Shown: positions 63,900-64,000 of the stretch, piece after piece
Numbering within the stretch: the stretch's first letter is position 1
Layout: each line of letters starts with the position of its first letter
DNA from: Pycnopodia helianthoides
Lineage: Eukaryota > Echinodermata > Asteroidea > Forcipulatida > Asteriidae
DNA length: 64,000 nucleotides
Assembly (NCBI GenBank): GCA_032158295.1
Contig: CM063248.1
Span: forward strand, 22,407,273-22,471,272
Direction of reading: 5' to 3'
The notes under the pieces: model-generated
Seen by the model: only the letters and a program-made list of their open reading frames with translations
What the model was told of the DNA's origin: nothing
Databases searched by the model: none
Position numbers and translations under genes: made by a program

Positions 63900-64000
63900 T
63901 AGTATTTCTCACTCGGAGTCATAGGACACCACAAAATCACGAGAATCAAATCACGGAGATATCGGTAAATTTTTGTTGTGTTCTTTTTTTTTATATCAAC

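Overview
The window is animal DNA, AT-rich and almost entirely non-coding, with spliced exons, tRNA-derived SINEs, LINE 3' ends and many short inverted-repeat elements. I judge it to be echinoderm, most likely a sea star. That rests on the invertebrate BMP-type Smad gene and on repeat families I recall from asteroid genomes: the TTTAAAGACACTGGACAC element, the GGCCCAATTTCATGG element and the SINE body with the 'GCACGTAAAGAACCCAGTGCAC' type core. The phylum call is fairly safe; the class call comes from memory of repeats and was not searched.

The only well-supported host gene lies on the minus strand at about 50.4-54.7 kb. Four exons encode the linker and the whole MH2 domain of a Smad1/5/8-type receptor-regulated Smad, ending in the SSVS phosphorylation motif. 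Splice phases join cleanly: 222, 111 and 222 nt, then 401 nt to the stop, giving 318 residues. The MH1 exon(s), start codon and promoter are not in the window and should lie beyond 64,000. Each of the three internal introns carries an identifiable mobile element, and the upstream intron carries several more.

1-11 kb: mostly featureless AT-rich sequence with a small inverted-repeat element, a LINE/SINE-type 3' tail and a strong hairpin. 11.1-13.5 kb: a composite element with ~700-bp inverted arms around a decayed zinc-finger-like gene. 13.5-14.6 kb: a possible further element. 14.8-15.7 kb: the 3' end of an L1/Tx1-like LINE on the minus strand. 17.9-26.5 kb: a small MITE, a foldback element, an unidentified open frame and a LINE remnant. 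31.8-32.6 kb: a tRNA-derived SINE split by a MITE. 36.2-38.4 kb: repeat debris and a terminal-inverted-repeat element. 39.6-40.2 kb: a foldback. 43.3-46.9 kb: two tandem duplications flanking a structurally complete element with an 8-bp target duplication. 46.9-50.3 kb: a MITE, then the 3' flank of the Smad gene. 55-64 kb: upstream Smad intron with an AGGGGCTCC element, a LINE 3' end and three further terminal-inverted-repeat elements.

I found no tRNA or rRNA gene, CRISPR array or operon-like structure. The most interesting observations are the long-inverted-repeat element with a captured or resident gene, the element with an 8-bp target duplication and end hairpins, two cases where a MITE can be cut out in silico to restore the interrupted SINE, a candidate first exon inside a terminal-inverted-repeat element, and a tandem duplication whose copies differ only by 18 single or short gaps, which points to an assembly artefact.
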